Assembly: GCA_002299005.1 (NCBI GenBank)
Contig: DBMZ01000162.1
Span: 1 to 5,407 of the forward strand
Direction of reading: 5' to 3'
Origin: Alphaproteobacteria bacterium UBA685
Lineage (GTDB): Bacteria; Pseudomonadota; Alphaproteobacteria; Puniceispirillales; Puniceispirillaceae
DNA: 5,407 nt
The translations under genes and the position numbers were made by a program. The notes beneath the pieces are model-generated. The model worked only from the letters and a program-made list of their open reading frames with translations. It made no database searches and was not told the DNA's origin. Positions 1-5,407 of the stretch are shown one piece after another; positions within the stretch are counted from its first letter, which is position 1; each line of letters begins with the position of its first letter.

Positions 1-30
1 AGAGCCAAATAATCAGGGCCTATTGCTGGT

Positions 31-240
31 TTAATATTTTGAATAAGAGCGGGTGCGCGGCGTCAGGCCCCACCCGCTTTTTGTTGCGCCAATTGATAAA
101 AGCGGCAACAGCTTTGTCTCTGGCATGCGGGCCAAATGGCCTGTCACATCATGCGCCAAGATATCGTCAATTTTGACATTATCTGTCTTGCCCGCCTCTG
201 CAAGCTTGGCAAAGGCCATCATCACTTTTTTAACACTCAT
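31..240 (-). CDS. Small hypothetical protein, 69 aa
   Basis: I do not recognise this protein. It begins MSVKKVMMAF, is basic at both ends, and its first half (to about residue 45) looks like an amphipathic helix followed by a short acidic stretch (KIDDILAHD). It has no cysteine, no membrane segment and no signal peptide. The case for a real gene is the ribosome binding site AGGAG, five bases before the ATG, and the divergent orientation to the riboswitch operon. The case against is its small size and its C-terminus: roughly the last 13 residues (WGLTPRTRSYSKY) are encoded by the terminator hairpin of the opposing transcript. The functional protein may therefore end in low-constraint sequence, or the ORF may be fortuitous. 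An overlapping plus-strand ORF at 53-289 has no comparable binding site and looks like its shadow. Confidence 0.5.
   Translation of the reverse strand: MSVKKVMMAFAKLAEAGKTDNVKIDDILAHDVTGHLARMPETKLLPLLSIGATKSGWGLTPRTRSYSKY
45..83 (+). terminator. Rho-independent terminator of an upstream gene
   Basis: An 8-bp perfect stem, AGCGGGTG (48-55) with CACCCGCT (71-78), encloses a 15-base GC-rich loop and is followed directly by five T (78-82). Weak A/T and G/T pairs at 45-47 with 79-81 could extend it. The T run lies on the right, so it ends plus-strand transcription entering from the left edge. One frame reaching in from position 2 stops at TAA 32-34, eleven bases before the hairpin, and may be the tail of that gene, but ten codons are too few to identify. 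Read on the minus strand, the hairpin is followed by a mixed sequence without a T run, so it is probably not bidirectional. Confidence 0.8.
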
Positions 241-245
241 GATCG

Positions 246-250
246 CTCCT
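246..250 (-). promoter_or_regulatory. Ribosome binding site of the small minus-strand ORF
   Basis: Read on the minus strand, AGGAG lies five bases upstream of the ATG at 240. It is the main reason for calling the 69-aa ORF and fixes its first codon. Confidence 0.5.
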
Positions 251-256
251 ATTCTT

Positions 257-300
257 GCTTATGAAGCTTTTGCCTTCAGGCTATCATAGCGCTTATGAAG
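257..300. repeat. Repeated GCTTATGAAG 10-mer with nested dyads
   Basis: The 10-mer GCTTATGAAG occurs at 257-266 and again, exactly, at 291-300, so the copies are 34 bases apart start to start. Between them lies a perfect odd dyad, GCTAT-C-ATAGC (280-290). A wider pair, CTTCA (274-278) with TGAAG (296-300), brackets this dyad. This sits in the gap between the divergent small ORF and the riboswitch operon, upstream of the predicted promoter, where a transcription factor could bind. No regulator can be named; a chance repeat is possible. Confidence 0.35.
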
Positions 301-329
301 ATGACAATTCGATTTATCTATGCTATCTA
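301..329 (+). promoter_or_regulatory. Predicted promoter of the riboswitch-dadA-pyrC transcript
   Basis: ATGACA (301-306) matches the sigma-70 -35 consensus at five of six positions. It is followed after 17 bases by TATCTA (324-329), a weak -10 preceded by TGC (321-323), which makes an extended -10. Transcription would start near 335-337, immediately before the first base-paired element of the glycine riboswitch, exactly where it is needed. A competing choice is TTGCCT (270-275), 17 bases, TTATGA (293-298), which would give a longer leader. The call rests on motif and position only. Confidence 0.4.
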
Positions 330-335
330 AAAGAG

Positions 336-564
336 GCCTATGTCCAGCTGTTGGGAGAGCGCTGTTACGATTTTGTGATAGCCGCCGAAGGAGCAAAGCC
401 TCAAGAAACTCTCAGGCACATGAACCGCAGATGGTGGGCAATCTGGAGAGAGGTCATGAAAATGACCCACCGACGGGGATAGATTTTTGGACAAGATGGC
501 TGGCAGGGTTGCCGCGCTATTTTGTTGAAAGATGTAAAGCTCTCAGGTTCCATGACAGATGAGG
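336..564 (+). promoter_or_regulatory. Tandem glycine riboswitch (two aptamers)
   Basis: Both aptamers show the glycine-riboswitch core. Aptamer 1 has P1 CUGU (348-351) with GCAG (427-430), and P2 GAGAG (355-359) with CUCUC (409-413). An 8-bp P3a joins 361-368 to 375-382. The signature GCCGAAGGAGCAA lies at 384-396 and CUCUCAGGC at 409-417. A leader-linker helix (336-339 with 436-439, plus CCA 344-346 with UGG 432-434) resembles the P0/kink-turn of tandem forms. Aptamer 2 has P1 AUCUG (441-445) with CAGAU (556-560) and P2 GAGAG (446-450) with CUCUC (540-544). Its P3a is GGUCAU (452-457) with AUGACC (462-467), closed by a GAAA tetraloop. The core reads CACCGACGGGG (468-478), and CUCUCAGGU is at 540-548. 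A long P3b arm fills about 485-530. In known members, glycine binding in the 5' leader switches expression of the gene downstream, here dadA and probably pyrC. Confidence 0.93.
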
Positions 565-579
565 CATTTATCATATAGG

Positions 580-606
580 CACTGCCCCAAGTAGGGGCTG
601 TGTTTT
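580..606 (+). terminator. Intrinsic terminator, likely expression platform of the glycine riboswitch
   Basis: Positions 580-588 pair with 594-602 through CAC/GUG, one U-U mismatch and GCCCC/GGGGC, around the five-base loop AAGUA; TTTT follows at 603-606. It lies 20 bases after the end of aptamer 2 P1 and about 36 bases before the dadA ATG, the normal place for an expression platform. The T run is short, so termination may be partial. The terminator does not share bases with P1, so the sequence alone does not tell whether glycine turns expression on or off. Short alternative pairings exist, for example GGGCA (436-440) or GGCAG (502-506) with the 5' arm, but none is convincing. Confidence 0.65.
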
Positions 607-631
607 CGCAATTGATTAATGCTGATATCAT

Positions 632-636
632 GGAGG
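632..636 (+). promoter_or_regulatory. Ribosome binding site that fixes the dadA start
   Basis: GGAGG lies six bases before ATG 643. An in-frame ATG at 619 would add eight residues but has no binding site, and the FAD-binding strand KKIAVIGAG begins directly at 643. Confidence 0.85.
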
Positions 637-642
637 TTTTTT

Positions 643-1869
643 ATGAAAAAAATAGCAGTCATCGGCGCAGGTATCACCGGCATGTCATCTGCCTTCACGC
701 TGGCCCAAAAGGGCTATGAGGTAACGGTCTATGATAAGAACCGTTATGCGGCGATGGAAACATCTTTCGCCAATGGGGGCCAATTATCAGCCTCGAACGC
801 AGAGGTTTGGACAAGGTGGCAGACGATTTTCAAAGGCCTGAAATGGATGCTGAAATCAGACGCGCCTTTACTTGTGAATCCAAAACCATCAAGCCATAAA
901 ATTGGCTGGATGCTGGAATTTATGCGCAATATCCCCAATTATGAAACCAACACTGTGCGCACGGCAGAGATGGCGGTGGCATCGCGTGATTTCATGACAC
1001 AAATGGCCGAAGAGGCAGGTATTGAATTTAACCGCGTCAATCAAGGTATCTTGCATTTCTATGATGATGAGGGTGAATTTGCCCATGCGCATCATGTCAA
1101 TAAGATGCTTGCCAAGGGCGGGGTTGTGCGCCAAAGGCTAAGCGCTGATGAGGTGCGTGCGATTGAGCCGTCGATTAAGTCAAATATCATTGGCGGCTAT
1201 TACACAGAGTCAGATTTCACAGGTGATATCCATAAATTTGCGACAGGTCTGGCGAAGGCTTGTGAGCGTCTTGGTGTGCGGTTTTTCTGGAACCATGAGG
1301 TTGACCGCCTGAAGCCAAATAATGGTGCGCCGATCATTGAGAGCAAGACAGATGAAGGCGAGATGGGCACGCACCAATTTGATGGTGTGGTGATTTGCGC
1401 AGGTGTCTATAGCCGCGCGCTTGCGGCCCAAGCAGGTGACCGTGTGAATATCTATCCGGTGAAGGGCTATTCTATCACGGTGAATTTGCAAGATGAGGCA
1501 TCTCGCGCCGCCGCGCCTTGGGTTAGCTTGCTAGATGATAAGGCCAAGATTGTGACCTCGCGCCTTGGCGACGATAGGTTCCGTGTCGCAGGTACGGCCG
1601 AATTTAATGGCTATAATTATAATATCAGAGCCGATAGAATCGCCCCTTTGACGAAATGGGTGGAAAAGAACTTTCCGGGCATGGCCACAGAATATGTCAC
1701 CCCTTGGGCAGGCTTGCGTCCGATGATGCCGAATATGATGCCGCGCATTGGCAAGGGCAAGGCAAAGGGGATCTTTTATAATACCGGCCATGGCCATCTT
1801 GGCTGGACATTATCTTGCGTCTCTGCGCATATGGTCTCGGACATTATTGTGGCATCTGATAATCAGTAA
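643..1869 (+). CDS. dadA: D-amino acid dehydrogenase (DadA-type FAD-dependent oxidoreductase)
   Basis: This 408-aa protein belongs to the DadA/DAO family, which oxidatively deaminates D-amino acids (classically D-alanine) to 2-oxo acids and ammonia, passing electrons to the respiratory chain. An N-terminal Rossmann motif GAGITG (8-13) is followed by the ribose-binding acid D31. The family signature ETSFANGGQLS is at 39-49, followed by KGLKWMLKSDAPLL (64-77). The C-terminal FAD closure is WAGLRPMMPNMMPRIG (355-370) and NTGHGHLGWTLSC (380-392). Length is slightly below E. coli DadA (432). There is no signal peptide; such enzymes act at the inner face of the membrane. ATG 643 is preferred over ATG 619 because of the GGAGG site. 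A tandem glycine riboswitch precedes it, so the physiological substrate or product could be glycine-related. The family is certain; the substrate is not. pyrC follows after 25 bases, probably on the same transcript. Confidence 0.9.
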   Translation: MKKIAVIGAGITGMSSAFTLAQKGYEVTVYDKNRYAAMETSFANGGQLSASNAEVWTRWQTIFKGLKWMLKSDAPLLVNPKPSSHKIGWMLEFMRNIPNYETNTVRTAEMAVASRDFMTQMAEEAGIEFNRVNQGILHFYDDEGEFAHAHHVNKMLAKGGVVRQRLSADEVRAIEPSIKSNIIGGYYTESDFTGDIHKFATGLAKACERLGVRFFWNHEVDRLKPNNGAPIIESKTDEGEMGTHQFDGVVICAGVYSRALAAQAGDRVNIYPVKGYSITVNLQDEASRAAAPWVSLLDDKAKIVTSRLGDDRFRVAGTAEFNGYNYNIRADRIAPLTKWVEKNFPGMATEYVTPWAGLRPMMPNMMPRIGKGKAKGIFYNTGHGHLGWTLSCVSAHMVSDIIVASDNQ

Positions 1870-1894
1870 TTTTTAAGATAAATGGGGAATATTC

Positions 1895-2935
1895 ATGCAA
1901 AAGCTGACAATCAAACGACCTGATGATTGGCACTTACATTTGCGTGATGGGGCGATGCTAGAAGCGGTATTGCCTCATACGGCACAAGATTTTGGCAGAG
2001 CGATTATCATGCCAAATCTGGTGCCGCCCGTGACCACCACCAAAGATGCCGCCGCTTACCGCGAACGTATCTTGGCGGCCTTGCCAAAGGGGATGGATTT
2101 TGATCCCCTGATGGTATTGTACCTAACCGAGCAAACAGATCCGCAAGATGTGCGTGCTGGTTTTGAATCAGGCCTCATCACAGCGGTCAAATTATACCCC
2201 GCAGGTGCGACCACAAATTCAAGCTCTGGTGTGCGTGATATGGATAAAATCATGCCCGTGCTAGAGGTGATGGCAGAGATTGGCATGCCGCTATGTGTGC
2301 ATGGTGAGGTGGTTGATTCTGAGATTGATATTTTTGATAGAGAGGCGGTTTTTATTGACCGCGTGCTAGACCCGCTTGGGGTGCGCTTGCCAGAATTGCG
2401 GGTGGTGTTTGAACATATCACCACCAAGCAAGCGGTTGATTATGTCGCCCAAGCAAGCCGCGCGCTTGCCGCGACGATTACCACCCATCATCTGATGATT
2501 AACCGCAATGCCTATTTGGCAGGCGGGATTAAGCCGCATTATTATTGCCTGCCTGTCGCCAAGCGCGAGATTCATCGCAAAGCCCTTGTGGCGGCGGCAA
2601 TCTCGGGCGATCCGCGGTATTTCTTGGGCACAGATTCAGCGCCTCATACAGACCCTAATAAATTGCAAGAATGCGGCTGTGCGGGTATTTTTACCGCCCC
2701 TAATACGATGGGCTGTTTGGCTGAGATATTCGAAGAAGAAGGAGCGCTTGATAAATTAGAAGGCTTTGCGAGCTTGCATGGCCCGGCTTTTTACCGCTTG
2801 CCTGTCAATGAGGCTGAGATGGTGTTGGTGCGTTCGGATACGCCTGCTAGCTATCCTTCGTCTATTGATACACAAGACGGGCCTGTGACAGTCTTTGACC
2901 CGCTACGCCCCATCCATTGGAAGCCAGAACGCTAA
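1895..2935 (+). CDS. pyrC: Dihydroorotase, class II
   Basis: This 346-aa protein matches E. coli-type PyrC (348 aa) along its whole length. It catalyses the reversible cyclisation of N-carbamoyl-L-aspartate to dihydroorotate, the third step of de novo pyrimidine synthesis, in the cytoplasm. All zinc ligands are visible: H13 and H15 in DWHLHLRD, the carbamylated lysine K99 in AVKLYP, H136 in CVHGEV, H174 in FEHITT, and the catalytic D247 in GTDSAPH. Substrate-contact regions R17 and the [10 protein letters not shown] segment (39-48) are also conserved, so the enzyme should be active. GGGGA at 1884-1888 lies six bases before the ATG. The gap from dadA is only 25 bases with no terminator, so it is probably read through from the riboswitch-controlled promoter. 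I saw no own promoter. No neighbouring pyrimidine gene is in the window. Confidence 0.97.
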   Translation: MQKLTIKRPDDWHLHLRDGAMLEAVLPHTAQDFGRAIIMPNLVPPVTTTKDAAAYRERILAALPKGMDFDPLMVLYLTEQTDPQDVRAGFESGLITAVKLYPAGATTNSSSGVRDMDKIMPVLEVMAEIGMPLCVHGEVVDSEIDIFDREAVFIDRVLDPLGVRLPELRVVFEHITTKQAVDYVAQASRALAATITTHHLMINRNAYLAGGIKPHYYCLPVAKREIHRKALVAAAISGDPRYFLGTDSAPHTDPNKLQECGCAGIFTAPNTMGCLAEIFEEEGALDKLEGFASLHGPAFYRLPVNEAEMVLVRSDTPASYPSSIDTQDGPVTVFDPLRPIHWKPER

Positions 2936-3010
2936 GCATCTGTGCGCAGAAAGTCCTTTTCCGGATAAAAGCTTTGTCACGATTTTTAATTATCGTTAAG
3001 GTAGGACATT

Positions 3011-3024
3011 AGGTGCGCGCTCCT
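3011..3024. repeat. GC-rich dyad in the pyrC-potF gap
   Basis: AGG-T-GCGCGC-T-CCT is an inverted repeat with a single mismatched pair, followed by TTTTG. Its loop would be only two bases, so it is a poor terminator hairpin. A protein-binding operator for the polyamine operon is possible. In the rest of the 166-base gap I see no convincing terminator and no clear sigma-70 promoter; TTGTCA (2974-2979) and TTGTTA (3026-3031) lack good -10 partners. Confidence 0.25.
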
Positions 3025-3060
3025 TTTGTTATATGGGCTGTGATTTCGACTTGCCCATAA

Positions 3061-3105
3061 ATGAGGATGAGCCACATCTTTGCCATAAGAGGAGAAAATA
3101 AATGA
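3061..3105 (+). CDS. Possible 14-codon leader ORF overlapping the potF start
   Basis: An ORF of 14 codons (MRMSHIFAIRGENK) starts at ATG 3061 and ends in a TGA that overlaps the potF start codon as ATGA (3102-3105). It covers the potF ribosome binding site, so its translation would couple to or interfere with potF initiation. It has no ribosome binding site of its own, which is the main argument against it. Polyamine genes elsewhere (for example the speF leader) use short leader peptides, but this one has no visible resemblance to them. It may be accidental. Confidence 0.2.
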   Translation: MRMSHIFAIRGENK

Positions 3106-4199
3106 AATTATCAAAGGTAACAATGCTCACGCTCGCAGGCCTTATGGCAAGTGCAAGCGCGCCGGTATTTGCGAATGGTGAGCTGAATATTTATAATTGG
3201 TCTGATTATATCGCCGAAGATACCATCGCGAATTTCGAAGCCGAAACAGGCATTAAAGTTGTCTATGATGTGTATGATTCAAACGAAGTGCTAGAAGCCA
3301 AAATGTTGGCAGGCTCATCGGGCTATGATTTGGTTGTGCCAACGGCTGATTTCTTGGCACGTGGTCTTGAATCAGGCGCTTATGGCACGCTAGATCTTGG
3401 GCGTATTGCCAATGTCGGCAATCAAAATGCGGTTATCCAAGATGAAGCTAACGGCATGGTCGGCATTGATAATGCGGGTCTTGTTTATATGTGGGGCACC
3501 ACGGGTGTGGCTTATAATGTGGATATGGTGGCAGAACGTCTTGGTGATGATGCGCCAACCAATAGCTGGGCGCTTGTGCTCGACCCACAATATGCCTCAA
3601 AGCTGGCTGATTGCGGGATTGCGATTTTGGATGCGCCAACAGATGTCTTGCCAAATGTGATGGCCTATCTTGGCAAGGACGGTCGCTCGCAAGATGCGGA
3701 TGATATTCAAGCGGCAGGCGAGGTGCTAAATGCGGTGCGCCCTTATTTGCGCTATATCCATTCATCACAATCAATCAATGATATCGCCAATGGCGAGCTT
3801 TGTGCCGCGATTATGTGGTCAGGTGACGCCTTCCAAGCGGCCTATCGCGCAGAGGATGCGGATAATGGTCAGACGATTGACTATGTGATCCCTGATGAAG
3901 GCACAAATATGTGGTTTGATATGTTTGCCCTGCCAGTTGATGCCAAGAATGTCGATAATGCTTATAAGTTCATCGACTATATGTTGCGCCCTGATGTGGC
4001 GGCCAATAACGTCAATTATGTCTGGTATGCCTCTGGTAATGAGGCGGCGAATCCGATGATTGACCCTGAGGTGCTCTCGCATCCGGGTATTTATCCAACA
4101 GACGCCGCACGCCAAAAGCTGTTTGTGGTGCCTGTATATGATGCCAAGACAGATCGTGTTGTAAACCGCACATGGTCACGTTTTACCGCTGGTAATTAA
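3102..4199 (+). CDS. potF: Periplasmic putrescine/polyamine-binding protein
   Basis: This 365-aa solute-binding protein of the PotD/PotF family delivers putrescine or a related polyamine to an inner-membrane ABC permease. A Sec signal peptide (basic MKLSK, hydrophobic stretch 8-20) ends in PVFA, with cleavage expected after A24; there is no lipobox cysteine. The mature protein opens with the family motif IYNWSDYI (30-37). Ligand-pocket positions known from E. coli PotF are recognisable: W33, S34, D35 and Y36, W239 and D242 in MWSGDAF, W271 and D273 in WFDMFALP. The C-terminal RPDVA (296-300) and HPGIYP (327-332) segments are also typical. The pocket mixes PotF-like and PotD-like residues (see findings). 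AAGAGGAG at 3087-3094 gives a strong binding site seven bases before the ATG. It is first in an operon with potG 26 bases downstream. Confidence 0.93.
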   Translation: MKLSKVTMLTLAGLMASASAPVFANGELNIYNWSDYIAEDTIANFEAETGIKVVYDVYDSNEVLEAKMLAGSSGYDLVVPTADFLARGLESGAYGTLDLGRIANVGNQNAVIQDEANGMVGIDNAGLVYMWGTTGVAYNVDMVAERLGDDAPTNSWALVLDPQYASKLADCGIAILDAPTDVLPNVMAYLGKDGRSQDADDIQAAGEVLNAVRPYLRYIHSSQSINDIANGELCAAIMWSGDAFQAAYRAEDADNGQTIDYVIPDEGTNMWFDMFALPVDAKNVDNAYKFIDYMLRPDVAANNVNYVWYASGNEAANPMIDPEVLSHPGIYPTDAARQKLFVVPVYDAKTDRVVNRTWSRFTAGN

Positions 4200-4225
4200 T
4201 GGCCTAGCTGGGAGCACAAATCACA

Positions 4226-5341
4226 GTGGCACCCTTTATTAAAATCTCTGAAATCACCAAGCAATTTGGTGATTTCACAGCCGTTGATAGCCTGTCCCTT
4301 GAGATTGAGAAGGGCGCGTTATTTTGCCTTTTAGGCGGCTCTGGTTGCGGCAAGACTACCTTGCTTCGTATGCTGGCAGGGCTTGAGACGCCGACCTCTG
4401 GGACAATTGAAATTGATGGCATTGATATGGCGGCGGTACACCCTGCAGACCGGCCTGTGAATTACATGTTCCAAAATTATGCGCTGTTTCCCCATATGTC
4501 TGTTGCCAAGAATATTGGCTATGGCCTTGCGCGTGCTGGCATCTCTGGGGCGGATTATCAAGCGCGTATTGATGAGATGCTAAAGCTTGTGCGCCTAGAG
4601 GGTATGGGCGCGCGTAACCCTGATCAGCTCTCAGGTGGCCAGCGTCAGCGCGTCGCCTTGGCACGCGCCTTGGCACGTCGCCCCAAGGTGCTATTGCTCG
4701 ATGAGCCGCTTGCCGCCTTGGATAAAAAACTGCGTGAAGATACACAGTTTGAATTGGTTAATATTCAAGAAAGCCTTGGCACAACTTTTGTGGTGGTAAC
4801 GCACGACCAAGAAGAGGCGATGTCGATAGGCTCGCAAATTGGGGTGATGGATGAAGGCCGGCTGGTGCAAGTTGGCACGCCGCAAATGCTCTATGACAGG
4901 CCAAGCACACGCTTTATGGCCGATTTTTTGGGACAGGTTAGCTTTCTGCCAGCCATCATAGATAAAGCCACAAAGTCAAAAGTAATAGCTCATTATAAGA
5001 GCGGGCATCATGAAAGTGGGCAGGAAATTATAACGCTAGAAGCGGCGATTGAAGGGGTTGAAGCGATGCCTCTTGCCACAGGTGATGCGGTGACAATTGC
5101 GTTGCGGCCAGAGAAAATAAACCTGACCAGAGGCACCGCCAAAGGCGCCAATCAGATAGGCGTGACTATCGAAGAGCTTGGGTATCTTGGGTCTGTGACA
5201 CATGTCAGAGCGCGGATGGCTGATGGGGTGATGCTCAAGATTTTGTTGTCGAATAGGCGGCGTGATGAGGCAGATTTCACATGGGATGAGGCGGCGGTGG
5301 CAAGCTTTGATGCCAAAGATGCCATTATCCTTTCTCAATAG
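4226..5341 (+). CDS. potG: Polyamine ABC transporter ATP-binding protein
   Basis: This 371-aa ATPase powers polyamine import with PotF and the PotH/PotI permeases. The nucleotide-binding domain is complete: Walker A GGSGCGKTT (37-45), Q-loop Q83 in FQNYALFPH, signature LSGGQRQR (135-142), Walker B VLLLDEP (155-161) with catalytic E160, D-loop ALD (164-166) and switch histidine H193 in VTHDQEEA. A C-terminal TOBE-type regulatory domain covers about 285-370, with IALRPEKINL (291-300) as in PotG/PotA. The start is GTG at 4226. An in-frame TAG at 4205-4207 bars a longer form, no in-frame ATG lies between, and GGGAG (4210-4214) sits eleven bases upstream, a rather long spacing. Weak GTG initiation may lower its yield relative to potF, as is common for the ATPase of a binding-protein operon. 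PotG is favoured over PotA by linkage to potF. Confidence 0.93.
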   Translation: MAPFIKISEITKQFGDFTAVDSLSLEIEKGALFCLLGGSGCGKTTLLRMLAGLETPTSGTIEIDGIDMAAVHPADRPVNYMFQNYALFPHMSVAKNIGYGLARAGISGADYQARIDEMLKLVRLEGMGARNPDQLSGGQRQRVALARALARRPKVLLLDEPLAALDKKLREDTQFELVNIQESLGTTFVVVTHDQEEAMSIGSQIGVMDEGRLVQVGTPQMLYDRPSTRFMADFLGQVSFLPAIIDKATKSKVIAHYKSGHHESGQEIITLEAAIEGVEAMPLATGDAVTIALRPEKINLTRGTAKGANQIGVTIEELGYLGSVTHVRARMADGVMLKILLSNRRRDEADFTWDEAAVASFDAKDAIILSQ

Positions 5342-5350
5342 GGGGATGCG

Positions 5351-5407
5351 ATGCCCCGGTTGCTAAATCAAGATGGGCAAACTGCGCAGGCAGGATGGAT
5401 AGCGCGC
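5351..5407 (+). CDS. N-terminus of the next operon gene, probably polyamine permease PotH (partial)
   Basis: An open frame starts at ATG 5351, nine bases after the potG stop, with AGGGGG (5340-5345) five bases upstream. It runs for 19 codons (MPRLLNQDGQTAQAGWIAR) to the window edge without a stop. The sequence is only a polar N-terminal cytoplasmic tail and carries no diagnostic motif. The permease assignment is inference from operon order: potF and potG are normally followed by potH and potI. A competing ATG at 5346 is out of frame and stops after six codons. Confidence 0.6.
   Translation, partial: MPRLLNQDGQTAQAGWIAR

Noticed and set aside
2..34. Ten-codon tail of an upstream plus-strand gene ending at TAA 32-34
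   Set aside because: It fits the terminator at 45-83, but it is too short to tell from chance; another frame stops at 10-12.
255..482. Plus-strand 75-aa ORF, and an 80-aa ORF at 320-562
   Set aside because: Both lie over the tandem glycine riboswitch; their open frames follow from conserved RNA motifs, and neither has a ribosome binding site.
619..645. Longer dadA form starting at ATG 619
   Set aside because: No binding site precedes 619, whereas GGAGG precedes 643 at ideal spacing and the Rossmann strand starts there.
2056..2427. Minus-strand 123-aa ORF inside pyrC
   Set aside because: Shadow of a highly conserved enzyme gene; serine- and threonine-rich composition without a recognisable fold or binding site.
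2951..2971. Possible terminator after pyrC (CTTTT with AAAAG)
   Set aside because: The stem is five A/T-rich pairs with no following T run, so it would not terminate efficiently.
4356..4745. Minus-strand 129-aa ORF inside potG
   Set aside because: Shadow frame opposite the Walker and signature motifs; His/Arg/Gln-rich composition is typical of an antisense artefact.
1..5407. CRISPR array, insertion sequence, prophage or defence system
   Set aside because: No regularly spaced repeats, transposase, integrase or terminal inverted repeats are visible; the genes are core metabolism and transport.

Overview
The window looks like chromosomal DNA from a marine-type alphaproteobacterium of moderate GC. 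An organism like SAR116 / Puniceispirillum is my best guess, but that is inference from base composition and protein style, not a database match. It holds four complete, easily recognised metabolic and transport genes, the first codons of a fifth, one small divergent unknown gene, and a well-formed tandem glycine riboswitch. I see no mobile element, CRISPR array, tRNA or rRNA.

Left edge (1-300): a rho-independent terminator at 45-83 closes a plus-strand transcript that enters from the left. A small minus-strand ORF (31-240) with a good ribosome binding site faces it, and its last codons are written through the terminator hairpin. The divergent gap at 241-335 carries a repeated 10-mer, short dyads and a plausible promoter for the rightward operon.

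Riboswitch and catabolic unit (about 300-2935): a two-aptamer glycine riboswitch (about 336-564) is followed by an intrinsic terminator (580-606). Next comes a DadA-type FAD-dependent D-amino acid dehydrogenase (643-1869) and, 25 bases later, pyrC (dihydroorotase, 1895-2935). The RNA indicates that the dehydrogenase is controlled by glycine. pyrC sits so close that it probably shares the transcript, which would place a pyrimidine biosynthesis step under glycine control.

Polyamine uptake unit (2936-5407): after a 166-base intergenic region comes potF (periplasmic putrescine/polyamine-binding protein), then potG (ATPase, GTG start). The start of a third gene follows, almost certainly the potH-type permease, and it runs off the right edge. 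PotF would capture the amine in the periplasm, the permease pair would form the channel and PotG would power it. The two units share a theme of nitrogen-rich small-molecule salvage.

The most notable item is the tandem glycine riboswitch placed on a DadA-like dehydrogenase plus pyrC instead of on the glycine cleavage system. Its second aptamer has a long extra P3b hairpin and a slightly altered core.
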